Notes: a model not told the origin generated them from the letters alone. A DNA stretch of 9,261 nucleotides from Methanobacteriota archaeon (GCA_030594725.1 JAUVEQ010000083.1:1-9261); one strand, 5' to 3'. Counted from the first letter of the stretch, positions 1 to 5,765 are shown. A program made the numbers and translations.

Positions 1-1
1 G

Positions 2-310
2 AACTTCTCACCCAGCACCTACCAGTGCAATCTCTGCGCCCTCACCTTCAACAACACCGGGATGCGTGGAGAGTGGGCAGAGTTCGTCGACGAGCTCGGT
101 TACCCCGTCGAGTTCCTCCACCGGGACGAGCTGAAGGAGCGTTACGGTGTCGTGGATGTGTACCTGCCCGCGCTCCTAAGGAAGGACCCCTCCGGAGTGA
201 CCGTCATCATTCCCGCCGAGGAGATCAACGAGCTCTCGACATTGGGGGAGCTCAAGGGATTGGTCTCGATCCGCGTTCGTGAGATGCGCGAAGGGCCTGA
301 TGGAACGTGA
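2..310 (+). CDS. 3' end of an unrecognised CxxC-containing protein (partial)
   Basis: The reading frame is open from the left edge to a TGA at 308-310, so the start lies outside the window; 102 residues are visible. The visible part begins with a Tyr-Gln-Cys-Asn-Leu-Cys stretch (C9 and C12 of the fragment), then GMRGEW, an amphipathic stretch rich in Glu and Asp, and a hydrophobic strand (GVTVIIPAEE). The CxxC pair could be redox-active or metal-binding, but no partner pair is visible in the fragment. Similar small proteins with a CNLC motif followed by a Trp-containing helix occur as hypotheticals; I do not recognise a named family. An ATG at 62 lies in frame, but the frame is open and protein-like (the CxxC) before it, so the protein starts further upstream. 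The gene ends 12 bp from the convergent zinc-ribbon gene. Confidence 0.7.
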   Translation, partial: NFSPSTYQCNLCALTFNNTGMRGEWAEFVDELGYPVEFLHRDELKERYGVVDVYLPALLRKDPSGVTVIIPAEEINELSTLGELKGLVSIRVREMREGPDGT

Positions 311-322
311 GCCGCTATGGCT

Positions 323-610
323 TCAGGCCTTGCTCTCGAGCTCACCAAGTATGAGAGTGGCCACGTGTTCCTTCAGCTCCTCGTACGAGCCGAAGGGTGA
401 GTAGTTCTCCGAGATGTTGCATCGAAGGCACTGGACCAGCACCCCTTCGCCGACGGTCGTCACCTTGGCCCTGGCACGGCACCGGGGACAGATCGCGTCC
501 CGGACCTCGACCTCACGCCGACCGTCAGGATAGGACGTCAGCATGTAGGGCCAGACCATGCGCCTCCAGGTGAACGTATCCTGGGTCCGCTTCCCCTCGT
601 AATCGCTCAT
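323..610 (-). CDS. Small zinc-ribbon protein (95 aa)
   Basis: The protein carries two zinc knuckles, CPRC at residues 41-44 and CLRC at 61-64, separated by a short beta-rich segment (KVTTVGEGVLVQ), which is the layout of a rubredoxin/TFIIS-like zinc ribbon. The first 40 residues are aromatic and basic (TFTWRRMVWPYM); the C-terminus is a probable helix with no membrane segment. It is likely a small cytoplasmic nucleic-acid- or protein-binding protein; the function is unknown. An in-frame ATG at 658 would add 16 residues, but a TATA-like box on the minus strand (about 631-638) sits about 25 nt upstream of the ATG at 610. That places the transcript start almost on this ATG and would leave the upstream ATG untranscribed. 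I therefore chose 610 and infer a leaderless mRNA. Confidence 0.72.
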   Translation of the reverse strand: MSDYEGKRTQDTFTWRRMVWPYMLTSYPDGRREVEVRDAICPRCRARAKVTTVGEGVLVQCLRCNISENYSPFGSYEELKEHVATLILGELESKA

Positions 611-630
611 GGGCAACGGGACACCGTGGT

Positions 631-638
631 CATATATA
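631..638 (-). promoter_or_regulatory. TATA-like box for the zinc-ribbon gene
   Basis: On the minus strand this reads TTATATAT within GTTATATATG, an AT-only patch in GC-rich surroundings. It is centred about 25 nt upstream of the ATG at 610, the spacing expected for archaeal TBP/TFB promoters with leaderless transcripts. The transcription start itself is inferred. Confidence 0.6.
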
Positions 639-660
639 ACGGATGTGGCAAACAGCATAG

Positions 661-759
661 GGATGGTGGTGGGCTGACCAGATGGTGCCTTGGATAGGGA
701 TCCTGGTTCCGGCCCTCGCGAATCATGCCATTATCTATATTAATCACCTACCACCATCC
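661..759. repeat. GATGGTG heptamer repeats / 10-bp inverted repeat in the divergent promoter region
   Basis: The 10-mer GGATGGTGGT at 661-670 has an exact reverse complement, ACCACCATCC, at 750-759. The core heptamer GATGGTG is also present at 681-687 in direct orientation. The right-hand copy lies just downstream of the TATA-like box of the KaiC operon (736-743), between it and the expected transcription start. The arrangement fits a repressor or regulator that binds several copies, but the sequence is simple G/T-rich and chance repetition cannot be excluded. Confidence 0.4.
736..743 (+). promoter_or_regulatory. TATA-like box for the KaiC/GTPase operon
   Basis: TATATTAA lies in an AT-rich patch (about 730-745) of an otherwise GC-rich intergenic region. 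The predicted transcript start, about 25 nt downstream (about 764-768), would give a short leader of 20-25 nt containing the GGAGGG Shine-Dalgarno sequence at 773-778. Confidence 0.6.
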
Positions 760-788
760 GTTCACAAGTAGTGGAGGGAATAGTCGTG

Positions 789-1463
789 ATGGACAGGGTC
801 GAGTCGGGGATTCCTGGTCTTGACGAGATGATCGAGGGCGGTTTCGTTCTTCCTTCTGCGGTGCTCATCGCTGGAGCGCCTGGAACCGGGAAGACAACCC
901 TAGCGGTGCAGAGCTTGTTCTACGGAGCCCGAAAGGGCGAGACGGGAATGTTCATCACCGCCATCTCTGAGCCGAACTGGGTCGTGCAAAAGTTCCTTGG
1001 GTCGTTCCAATTCTACGATCAGAGCCTGATCGACCAGGGTAGAGTGGTGTTCGTGGACGTGGGCGAGGCCCTGCGCGACGATCCTGCCGCTGTCCTCGAC
1101 GTGATACAGACCGAGGTCGACAGGTACTCACCCAACCGCCTGGTCATCGACCCCGTGTCCGTGATGCGCATCGCCATCGACGACGACCGGCACTACCGCG
1201 AGTTCCTTCACGACCTAATCACCTACATGAAGGCGTTCAACTGCGTCAGCTTCCTGACCGCCGAGTTCGATTTCTCCTCCATCATCACAGCGATGGAGGG
1301 TTACATGGTGGACTGCATCGTCCTTCTCTCGTATCCTCGTGAGGAGAACGCCCGCCGGAAGTATCTGGAGGTGCTCAAGATGCGTGGGACCAAGCATCTG
1401 ACCGGCGAACAGTCCGTTGACATCGACAAGTCTGGATTCATCGTGCAGCCTGGCCTCAGGTAG
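789..1463 (+). CDS. KaiC-like RecA-superfamily ATPase with intact Walker A and B
   Basis: This 224-residue protein is a single KaiC/RadA-type P-loop domain. It opens with the family hallmark GIPGLDEMIEGG (7-18). Walker A is GAPGTGKT at 29-36 and Walker B is the hydrophobic strand ending in Asp121 (NRLVID). A glutamate at 61 (TAISEPN) sits where KaiC proteins carry catalytic glutamates, and the C-terminal strand YLEVLKMRGTKH (192-203) matches the KaiC signature after the core. It should bind and hydrolyse ATP and probably form hexameric rings, as the family does. The closest kinds are the archaeal single-domain KaiC-like proteins, FlaH/ArlH and GvpD relatives; the clock role of cyanobacterial KaiC should not be transferred. 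GTG codons at 771 and 786 are alternative starts, but GGAGGG at 773-778 would overlap the first and sits 10 nt before the ATG at 789, where the conserved domain begins. It is the first gene of a three-gene operon; the next gene starts 34 nt after its stop. Confidence 0.9.
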   Translation: MDRVESGIPGLDEMIEGGFVLPSAVLIAGAPGTGKTTLAVQSLFYGARKGETGMFITAISEPNWVVQKFLGSFQFYDQSLIDQGRVVFVDVGEALRDDPAAVLDVIQTEVDRYSPNRLVIDPVSVMRIAIDDDRHYREFLHDLITYMKAFNCVSFLTAEFDFSSIITAMEGYMVDCIVLLSYPREENARRKYLEVLKMRGTKHLTGEQSVDIDKSGFIVQPGLR

Positions 1464-1497
1464 TGCCCGCGATGGAATGAGATGTGGGGTTGCGACC

Positions 1498-2718
1498 GTG
1501 AACCTGTTCCGCGTCGGCATCCGCTTGGTGGACGAGCGGCTGCGTCTCGCGGAGGGCCCGACCCGCGTTCTGTTCATCTCCTCTCCAGGTATAGACCCGG
1601 CGCCATACGGAGTGAACTCCGCCGTGGCGGCCCTCAAGGAGGGCCTGGAGGTCACGTACCTTGTCAACAACAAGCCCGCCGACGCCATCAGAGCTGTCGC
1701 TGACCTGATGGGCTTCGACCTGGAGGAGTGGGAATCCACGGGCCAGCTCCGGATCCTGGACAGCTTTTCCGGATACATGAACATACCCTCCAACGAGGAG
1801 CATCGGCTCGACACGCCCCAGGACACCAACGCGATGATCGAGTCCATCTGCGACCTCACCTCAGAGGGCAATGTGGTGATCTTCGACAGCCTCTCGTCCT
1901 ACATCGACATGTGCGAGGGGGGCGAGACCGATGGAATGGAGCGCCTCATGAGGGTCGTTGGCTCCCTCTGCGAGGAACATCATTTCGTGGGCCTGTTCTC
2001 CACCTGGGGCTACGAGCCCAAGAACATACAGACCATCCGCGAGGCCTTCGACACGGTGCTGGCGCTTCAGCCGGTCGAGAGGCTCACCATCGTTCGCCAG
2101 TTCCTGCGGGCGGAGAAGATAGACGGGCAGGTGGTGCCCGATTTCGTCGTCCCCATCAAGGTCATGCAGCCCGGTGGCGTCCGGGTGTTCTTCCCCAAGA
2201 TCCTGGTGACGGGACCCTTCCATTCCGGCAAGTCCAGCATAGTCCAGGCCATATCCACGTCCTCGGTATCGGTGGACCGCTTGGGCACCACCATCGCGAT
2301 GGACCACGGTTACCTGGACTACAAGGGCTTCGCTGCCGACATATTCGGCACGCCTGGCCAGGAGAACTTCGACCCGATCCTGGAGTACCTGGCCGAGGAG
2401 GCGGTCGCGGTGATCCTCGTGGTGGACGCCACCAAGCCCGACACGTTCCCCAGGGCACGTACGATGCTCCAGCTGACCAAGGGATACGCGTTGCCCCTGG
2501 TAGTGGCAGCGAACTTCTCGGACCTGGAGGAGTCCCTGACCCCGGACCAGGTCCGTGACGGGCTGGGTCTGCAATCCAACGTTCCCGTGATCCCGACCAT
2601 AGCGGTGCGGGGGTCGGGGGCCGAGGAGCTGCTCGAGATGATATTCGAGCTCCTGATGAGCGAGGAGGGGCTAACCCTAGGCGATGGTGAAAAGGAGGAC
2701 AACGATGAGGAAGATTGA
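1498..2718 (+). CDS. Fusion: KaiC-like pseudo-ATPase domain plus COG2229/Arf-MglA-like small GTPase
   Basis: 406 residues in two domains. Residues 1-225 have the KaiC-like order of elements (FRVGIRLVDERL aligning with GIPGLDEMI, Walker-B-like GNVVIFDSLSSY with Asp130). The loop that should be Walker A reads SSPGIDPAPYG (29-38), with no Gly-Lys-Thr, and Asn57-Asn58 stand where catalytic glutamates are expected, so ATP hydrolysis is unlikely. Residues 232-387 are a Ras-like GTPase: P-loop GPFHSGKS (239-246), switch threonines 264-265, and FGTPGQENF (283-291) in place of DxxGQ. The guanine-specificity motif reads NFSD (339-342) rather than NKxD. The look is that of COG2229 GTPases, related to Arf, MglA and SRP-receptor beta. 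The tail (392-406) is very acidic. GTG 1498 aligns the N-terminus with that of its neighbours and has a GGGG stretch about 8 nt upstream; the in-frame ATG at 1477 is the alternative. No membrane segment or signal peptide is seen. Confidence 0.85.
   Translation: MNLFRVGIRLVDERLRLAEGPTRVLFISSPGIDPAPYGVNSAVAALKEGLEVTYLVNNKPADAIRAVADLMGFDLEEWESTGQLRILDSFSGYMNIPSNEEHRLDTPQDTNAMIESICDLTSEGNVVIFDSLSSYIDMCEGGETDGMERLMRVVGSLCEEHHFVGLFSTWGYEPKNIQTIREAFDTVLALQPVERLTIVRQFLRAEKIDGQVVPDFVVPIKVMQPGGVRVFFPKILVTGPFHSGKSSIVQAISTSSVSVDRLGTTIAMDHGYLDYKGFAADIFGTPGQENFDPILEYLAEEAVAVILVVDATKPDTFPRARTMLQLTKGYALPLVVAANFSDLEESLTPDQVRDGLGLQSNVPVIPTIAVRGSGAEELLEMIFELLMSEEGLTLGDGEKEDNDEED
2692..2698 (+). promoter_or_regulatory. 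Shine-Dalgarno inside the end of the fusion gene, for the third operon gene
   Basis: AAGGAGG, a near-perfect match to the archaeal 16S 3' end complement, is followed after 6 nt by the ATG at 2705. The site is embedded in codons for the acidic tail of the upstream protein, and the two coding regions overlap by 14 nt. It decides between the ATGs at 2684 and 2705 in favour of the latter and implies coupled translation. Confidence 0.8.
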
Positions 2719-3451
2719 TTTCGAACCAGAGAAACCCCCGTCCACGGTGCACCGGCACCGCACGGGAATCGAAGGTCTGGACGACCTCCTCAACGGTGGG
2801 CTGAAGCCCGGAGCCCTGGGCCTTCTCATCGGACCCTCCATGTCCGGCCGTGGTACCCTCGCTCGACAGTACTTCTACCAGGGCCTGAAGGAGGACAACG
2901 CCAGCATCTACGTGACCACGAAGAACTTCACCGAGGACATCGTGACCTTGATGGAGGAGAAGAAGTGGACGCTGGACGCCTACACGGAGCATTACGTGTT
3001 CATCGACGCGTACTCTCCCCAGTCCGACCCATCCTTGAAGGACTCTGTTGACGTCAAGTACGTGTCCTCGGTGGCCGACTTCGCCCGGCTCACCAACGCC
3101 ATCGTGTCCTCGATGTCAGAGAACCTGGCGCGAGGGGTCCTCAACCAGCGGGTGGTCTTCGACTCCATCGACACCGTCCTGATGTACGTCTCGGCCCAGG
3201 GCGTGTACCGGTTCCTGTCGTACCTGCGGGCCAAGATCAAGGGCTTCCGCTCGTCCTCCATGTTCATGATAGAGCCCGACCTCCACGAGGAACGGCAGGT
3301 GAGGACGCTGTTCCAGCTGGCCGACGTCATCGTCGAGCTCAAACCCGACGAGGGCATCGTCCAGGTCACCCAACCGGGGCTCCCCAAGCGTCGCGGCGCC
3401 TTCCGCGTCGGCGACACGGGTTGCATCGTCGTCCCCGAGCCACTGGACTAG
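2705..3451 (+). CDS. KaiC-like protein with degenerate Walker A (pseudo-ATPase)
   Basis: A 248-residue single-domain KaiC-like protein. The family opening GIEGLDDLLNGGL (21-33) is present, followed by hydrophobic strand ALGLLIG. The P-loop reads GPSMSGRGT (43-51): the invariant lysine is Arg49 and the next residue is Gly50, not Ser/Thr. The position of the catalytic glutamates (IYVTTKNFTEDI, 68-79) carries Lys-Asn. Walker B survives as QRVVFDSIDTV (Asp153), and the C-terminal strands (LADVIVEL, GIVQVTQPG) are typical of the fold. It may bind nucleotide poorly or not at all, and is more likely a structural or regulatory partner than an enzyme. It overlaps the preceding gene by 14 nt and has its own strong Shine-Dalgarno, so it is co-translated with the GTPase fusion. 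It is the last gene of the operon. Its function is unknown. Confidence 0.85.
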   Translation: MRKIDFEPEKPPSTVHRHRTGIEGLDDLLNGGLKPGALGLLIGPSMSGRGTLARQYFYQGLKEDNASIYVTTKNFTEDIVTLMEEKKWTLDAYTEHYVFIDAYSPQSDPSLKDSVDVKYVSSVADFARLTNAIVSSMSENLARGVLNQRVVFDSIDTVLMYVSAQGVYRFLSYLRAKIKGFRSSSMFMIEPDLHEERQVRTLFQLADVIVELKPDEGIVQVTQPGLPKRRGAFRVGDTGCIVVPEPLD

Positions 3452-3474
3452 GACCGGGAGCCGGACGGAAAGGC

Positions 3475-3480
3475 TATTAT
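3475..3480 (+). promoter_or_regulatory. TATA-like box for the Na+/Ca2+ exchanger gene
   Basis: TATTAT, preceded by GGAAAGGC (possible BRE), is centred about 25 nt upstream of the GTG at 3503. No Shine-Dalgarno precedes that GTG, so a leaderless transcript is the simplest reading. The 51-bp gap after the KaiC operon contains little else. Confidence 0.45.
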
Positions 3481-3502
3481 CCAGTGGACGGTATCGCCCA
3501 CC

Positions 3503-4453
3503 GTGAACCTTGGCCTTGCCTTCCTGTTCTCCATTGCGGGCTTCTTCTTCCTTTGGAAGGGCGCCGACTGGCTGGTCGGTGGGGCCTCCCGGATGGCCCT
3601 AGGGGCCAAGGTATCTCCCATCATCATCGGCATAACGATAGTCGCCTTCGGGACCTCCCTGCCCGAGATGTCGGTGAGCATCGCGGCCAGCCTGAAGGGG
3701 CAGCCCGATATCACCCTGGGCAACGTGATCGGGTCCAACATCGCCAACATCCTCCTGGTGCTGGGCATCGCGGCGGTGATACGGCCTCTGGAGGTCTCGA
3801 AGCAGGTGGTCACCCGGGACACCATGCTGGTCCTGGGTTCCGGCGTCATCCTGTTGCTCCTGGCGATGACGGGGAACCTGACACGGGTCTCGGGCCTCAT
3901 CATGCTGGCCTTCTTCGCCGCGTACCTTGGATACTACGCCCGGGACGCTTACAAGAACAGGGAGGACTCGGTAAAGACGCCAGCCGGGGACATGGGCTTT
4001 GGTATCGCCGTCGTCATGCTGGCGGGTGGCATCCTCTGCATCCTCATCGGGGCCGACATCCTTGTCGACTCGGCGGTGTTCATCGCAGAGGAGGTGGGCA
4101 TCTCCCCCGCCGTGATCGGCCTCACGATGATCGCCATTGGGACCTCGTTGCCCGAGCTTGCCACATCGGCAGTGGCCTCCAAGCGGGGCGAATCCGACAT
4201 CTCCGTCGGGAACGTCCTCGGCAGCAACGTGTTCAACACCCTGCTCATCCTGGGCATCTCCGCCTTCATGGTCGGCAGCATCGCGGTGAGCTCCGTGATG
4301 CTGTGGGACATACTCTTCATGACCGTTGTCTGCCTCTTCTTGGTACCCACACTCTGGACGGGCCACAAGCTCACGAGGACGGAGGGAGCCTTCATGCTGG
4401 TGATCTACGCGGTCTACATAGCGTCCCTGGCATGGCGGGGCAGCTACCTTTGA
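3503..4453 (+). CDS. CaCA-family sodium/calcium exchanger (YrbG/NCX_Mj type)
   Basis: A 316-residue integral membrane antiporter with about ten hydrophobic segments, arranged as two inverted halves separated by a short hydrophilic loop around 150-162. Both alpha repeats are complete. Alpha-1 is GTSLPE at 50-55 followed by GNVIGSNIAN (73-82); alpha-2 is GTSLPE at 213-218 followed by GNVLGSNVFN (236-245). Glu55 and Glu218 correspond to the paired ion-coordinating glutamates of NCX_Mj. The residue matching the second-half Asp of that protein is Asn245, a substitution that could tune proton or calcium affinity. Length matches the prokaryotic family. Expected role: electrogenic exchange of external Na+ for cytoplasmic Ca2+, or a related cation. 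The GTG start coincides with the first hydrophobic helix and with the expected start of a leaderless transcript. Its 3' end overlaps that of the amidotransferase gene by 10 bp, tail to tail. Confidence 0.93.
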   Translation: MNLGLAFLFSIAGFFFLWKGADWLVGGASRMALGAKVSPIIIGITIVAFGTSLPEMSVSIAASLKGQPDITLGNVIGSNIANILLVLGIAAVIRPLEVSKQVVTRDTMLVLGSGVILLLLAMTGNLTRVSGLIMLAFFAAYLGYYARDAYKNREDSVKTPAGDMGFGIAVVMLAGGILCILIGADILVDSAVFIAEEVGISPAVIGLTMIAIGTSLPELATSAVASKRGESDISVGNVLGSNVFNTLLILGISAFMVGSIAVSSVMLWDILFMTVVCLFLVPTLWTGHKLTRTEGAFMLVIYAVYIASLAWRGSYL

Positions 4454-5001
4454 GGGTCGGCCTTCCGAGCGAACCTCTCCAGGAAACGGGTGACGACCGC
4501 ACCACGCCGGACCTCTGGATGGAACAGTATGCCGAAGAGGTCCCGCTCGCGGTGGGCGATCGCCTGCACGCACTGGGCCGACCTTGCCAGGACATGGAAC
4601 TCGTCCAGGTCCTCCAGGTCGTACCTGTGCAGACTGTAGACATCCATCGGTCCGCTGATGAGGGGGTCCGCCCCCTCGGGTTGGATCGAGGTCATGCCTA
4701 TCTCCATCCTCTCCACGACGCGACCTCCGTGGAGCAGTGCGATGAGCTGCATGCCGGCGCAGATGCCCAGCACGGGGGTCCGCGTCCTGCGCAACCAATC
4801 GAACCTATCGATGTGGTCCATGTATCCATCGTCGACCAACGCCGTTCCGCAAATCACCACCGCGGAGGCGGTCTCCACTTCCTCCGCCGCGAGGTCCGTG
4901 GACCGCACGACCTTGGCACCATCGCCGACGAGGGCGGCTATTGGCTCGACGAACTCGGAGCTGCTCAGATCGCGCTGGCACAGGTCGACGACGAGGATCA
5001 C
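4444..5001 (-). CDS. Class I glutamine amidotransferase (GuaA-subunit-A-like), partnered with Dph6
   Basis: A 185-residue single GATase domain. The nucleophile elbow is GICAGMQ with Cys81, and the His-Glu pair is FHPEV with His161 and Glu163, so the full catalytic triad for glutamine hydrolysis is present. Length and order resemble the separate amidotransferase subunit of archaeal GMP synthase (GuaAa). The oxyanion-side loop reads ICGTALVDD instead of the usual SGGP, and the residues that in GuaAa read SHMDEV here read SLHRYDL, so it is a divergent paralog rather than an obvious GuaAa. It begins at a GTG at 4999-5001 that overlaps the TGA of dph6 (GTGA), which implies coupled translation and probably a joint complex with that ATP-pyrophosphatase. 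Expected role: release ammonia from glutamine for an amidation, plausibly of diphthine. An alternative is a genuine GMP synthase subunit whose partner lies elsewhere. Confidence 0.88.
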   Translation of the reverse strand: MILVVDLCQRDLSSSEFVEPIAALVGDGAKVVRSTDLAAEEVETASAVVICGTALVDDGYMDHIDRFDWLRRTRTPVLGICAGMQLIALLHGGRVVERMEIGMTSIQPEGADPLISGPMDVYSLHRYDLEDLDEFHVLARSAQCVQAIAHRERDLFGILFHPEVRRGAVVTRFLERFARKADPQR

Positions 5002-5678
5002 CTGTCCACCACCTCCGCCTCGTCGATGTGCAGCACCCCCGAGTCGCGACGGTAGTCCGGGGTCGAGGACCTCACCTCTATCCGCCCTGCGAAGAGGGGC
5101 GCGTCCAGCACGGTGGTCTCTATCTCGCCGCCCTCTCCCGCCGGATGGATGCCGTGGCTCTCCCAGAGGGCCGCCAGCGCGTCCCTGGTCTCCCGGTCGA
5201 TGACCCTGCCCAACCAGGTCTCGTCCAGGGGCGGGGCGAACACTCCGGTGACCATGACCTGGTATCCCCCTTCGATGAGCTGGTCCAGGAGGGCCAGCTG
5301 GTCCAGCTGCCAGAGGGGGTTGAAGCACCAGAGTCCCAGGTCCGAGCAGACACGCTGCACGCGGGTCGCCTGGTAGACGGAGCCCACCGCGCCGGTCACG
5401 ATGCCCTCGATGCCGTGGGCATCGACGGCTTCGGCGATGGCCGCCCGAAGGTCGGCTATCTCCTCCTCCTCCACCCCGGGGGTGCGTCGGGTCACCAGGG
5501 GAAGGCCCAATGCCTGGGCCTGGAGCTTCGTGAGGTGCAGGTTGGGGGTGTGGAAGAAGAAGCTCTCCGGGTTGTCGGGCACCACGGTGATCAGGCATAC
5601 CACCTCCTCGTGCTCCGCCGCCCGGTGAAGGGCAAGGCAAGAGTCCTTGCCGCCAGAGAACAGGACGCCCAACCTCAT
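4998..5678 (-). CDS. dph6: Diphthine-ammonia ligase (Dph6-type ATP-pyrophosphatase)
   Basis: A 226-residue protein of the N-type ATP-pyrophosphatase superfamily. The PP-loop SGGKDS lies at residues 8-13, right after the first strand, and the Dph6 signature GEGGEIETTVLDAP spans 181-194. The family is known to adenylate the diphthine carboxylate on the modified histidine of EF-2 and amidate it, completing diphthamide; it is cytoplasmic and found in archaea and eukaryotes. Length is full for the archaeal single-domain form, with no RidA-like extension as in eukaryotic versions. The ATG at 5678 begins exactly at the first beta strand and lies about 26 nt from a TATA-like box (5701-5707), so the mRNA is probably leaderless. 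The next gene, an amidotransferase, overlaps the stop by 4 nt. Confidence 0.92.
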   Translation of the reverse strand: MRLGVLFSGGKDSCLALHRAAEHEEVVCLITVVPDNPESFFFHTPNLHLTKLQAQALGLPLVTRRTPGVEEEEIADLRAAIAEAVDAHGIEGIVTGAVGSVYQATRVQRVCSDLGLWCFNPLWQLDQLALLDQLIEGGYQVMVTGVFAPPLDETWLGRVIDRETRDALAALWESHGIHPAGEGGEIETTVLDAPLFAGRIEVRSSTPDYRRDSGVLHIDEAEVVDR

Positions 5679-5700
5679 CGGCTCGTTGAGAGGGATTTGG

Positions 5701-5707
5701 GTATATC
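5701..5707 (-). promoter_or_regulatory. TATA-like box for the dph6-amidotransferase operon
   Basis: The minus strand reads GATATAC in a short AT-rich patch, centred about 26 nt upstream of the dph6 ATG. This fits a leaderless transcript. It lies back to back with the + strand box at 5726-5733 in an 87-bp divergent promoter region. Confidence 0.5.
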
Positions 5708-5725
5708 AACCCTCGGACCAAAACC

Positions 5726-5733
5726 TATTATAT
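5726..5733 (+). promoter_or_regulatory. TATA-like box for the DUF2116-coaD operon
   Basis: TATTATAT is followed about 25 nt later by the predicted transcript start (about 5754-5757), then GGGAG at 5755-5759 and the ATG at 5766. The leader would be only about 10 nt. Confidence 0.55.
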
Positions 5734-5765
5734 CGGCTCCGCATCTCCATTGGCGGGAGACCATT

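Noticed and set aside
1417..1497. Longer N-terminus for the GTPase fusion starting inside the first KaiC gene
   Set aside because: It would overlap the end of the upstream gene by 47 nt with a low-complexity Ser-rich leader, and the conserved domain starts only after 1498.
2742..2992. Minus-strand frame (276 codons, 2162-2992) opposite the operon
   Set aside because: Its translation is Pro/Arg/Ser-rich with no motif, and it lies antisense to well-supported genes.
789..3451. A circadian clock system like cyanobacterial KaiABC
   Set aside because: There is no KaiA or KaiB gene here, and the KaiC-like proteins are single-domain, without the tandem CI-CII arrangement. Archaeal KaiC-like proteins are widespread with other roles.
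3421..5055. A 544-codon open frame on the plus strand
   Set aside because: It is a shadow. It covers the exchanger in another frame and then the amidotransferase antisense; its translation is rich in Arg, His, Gly and Pro with no recognisable motif, while the overlapped genes have full family signatures.
5002..5721. N-terminal extension of the amidotransferase frame on the minus strand, giving an apparent 425-residue protein
   Set aside because: This part overlies dph6 in another frame and is Gly/Arg/Pro-rich noise. The GTG at 5001 overlapping the dph6 stop is the natural start of the GATase fold.
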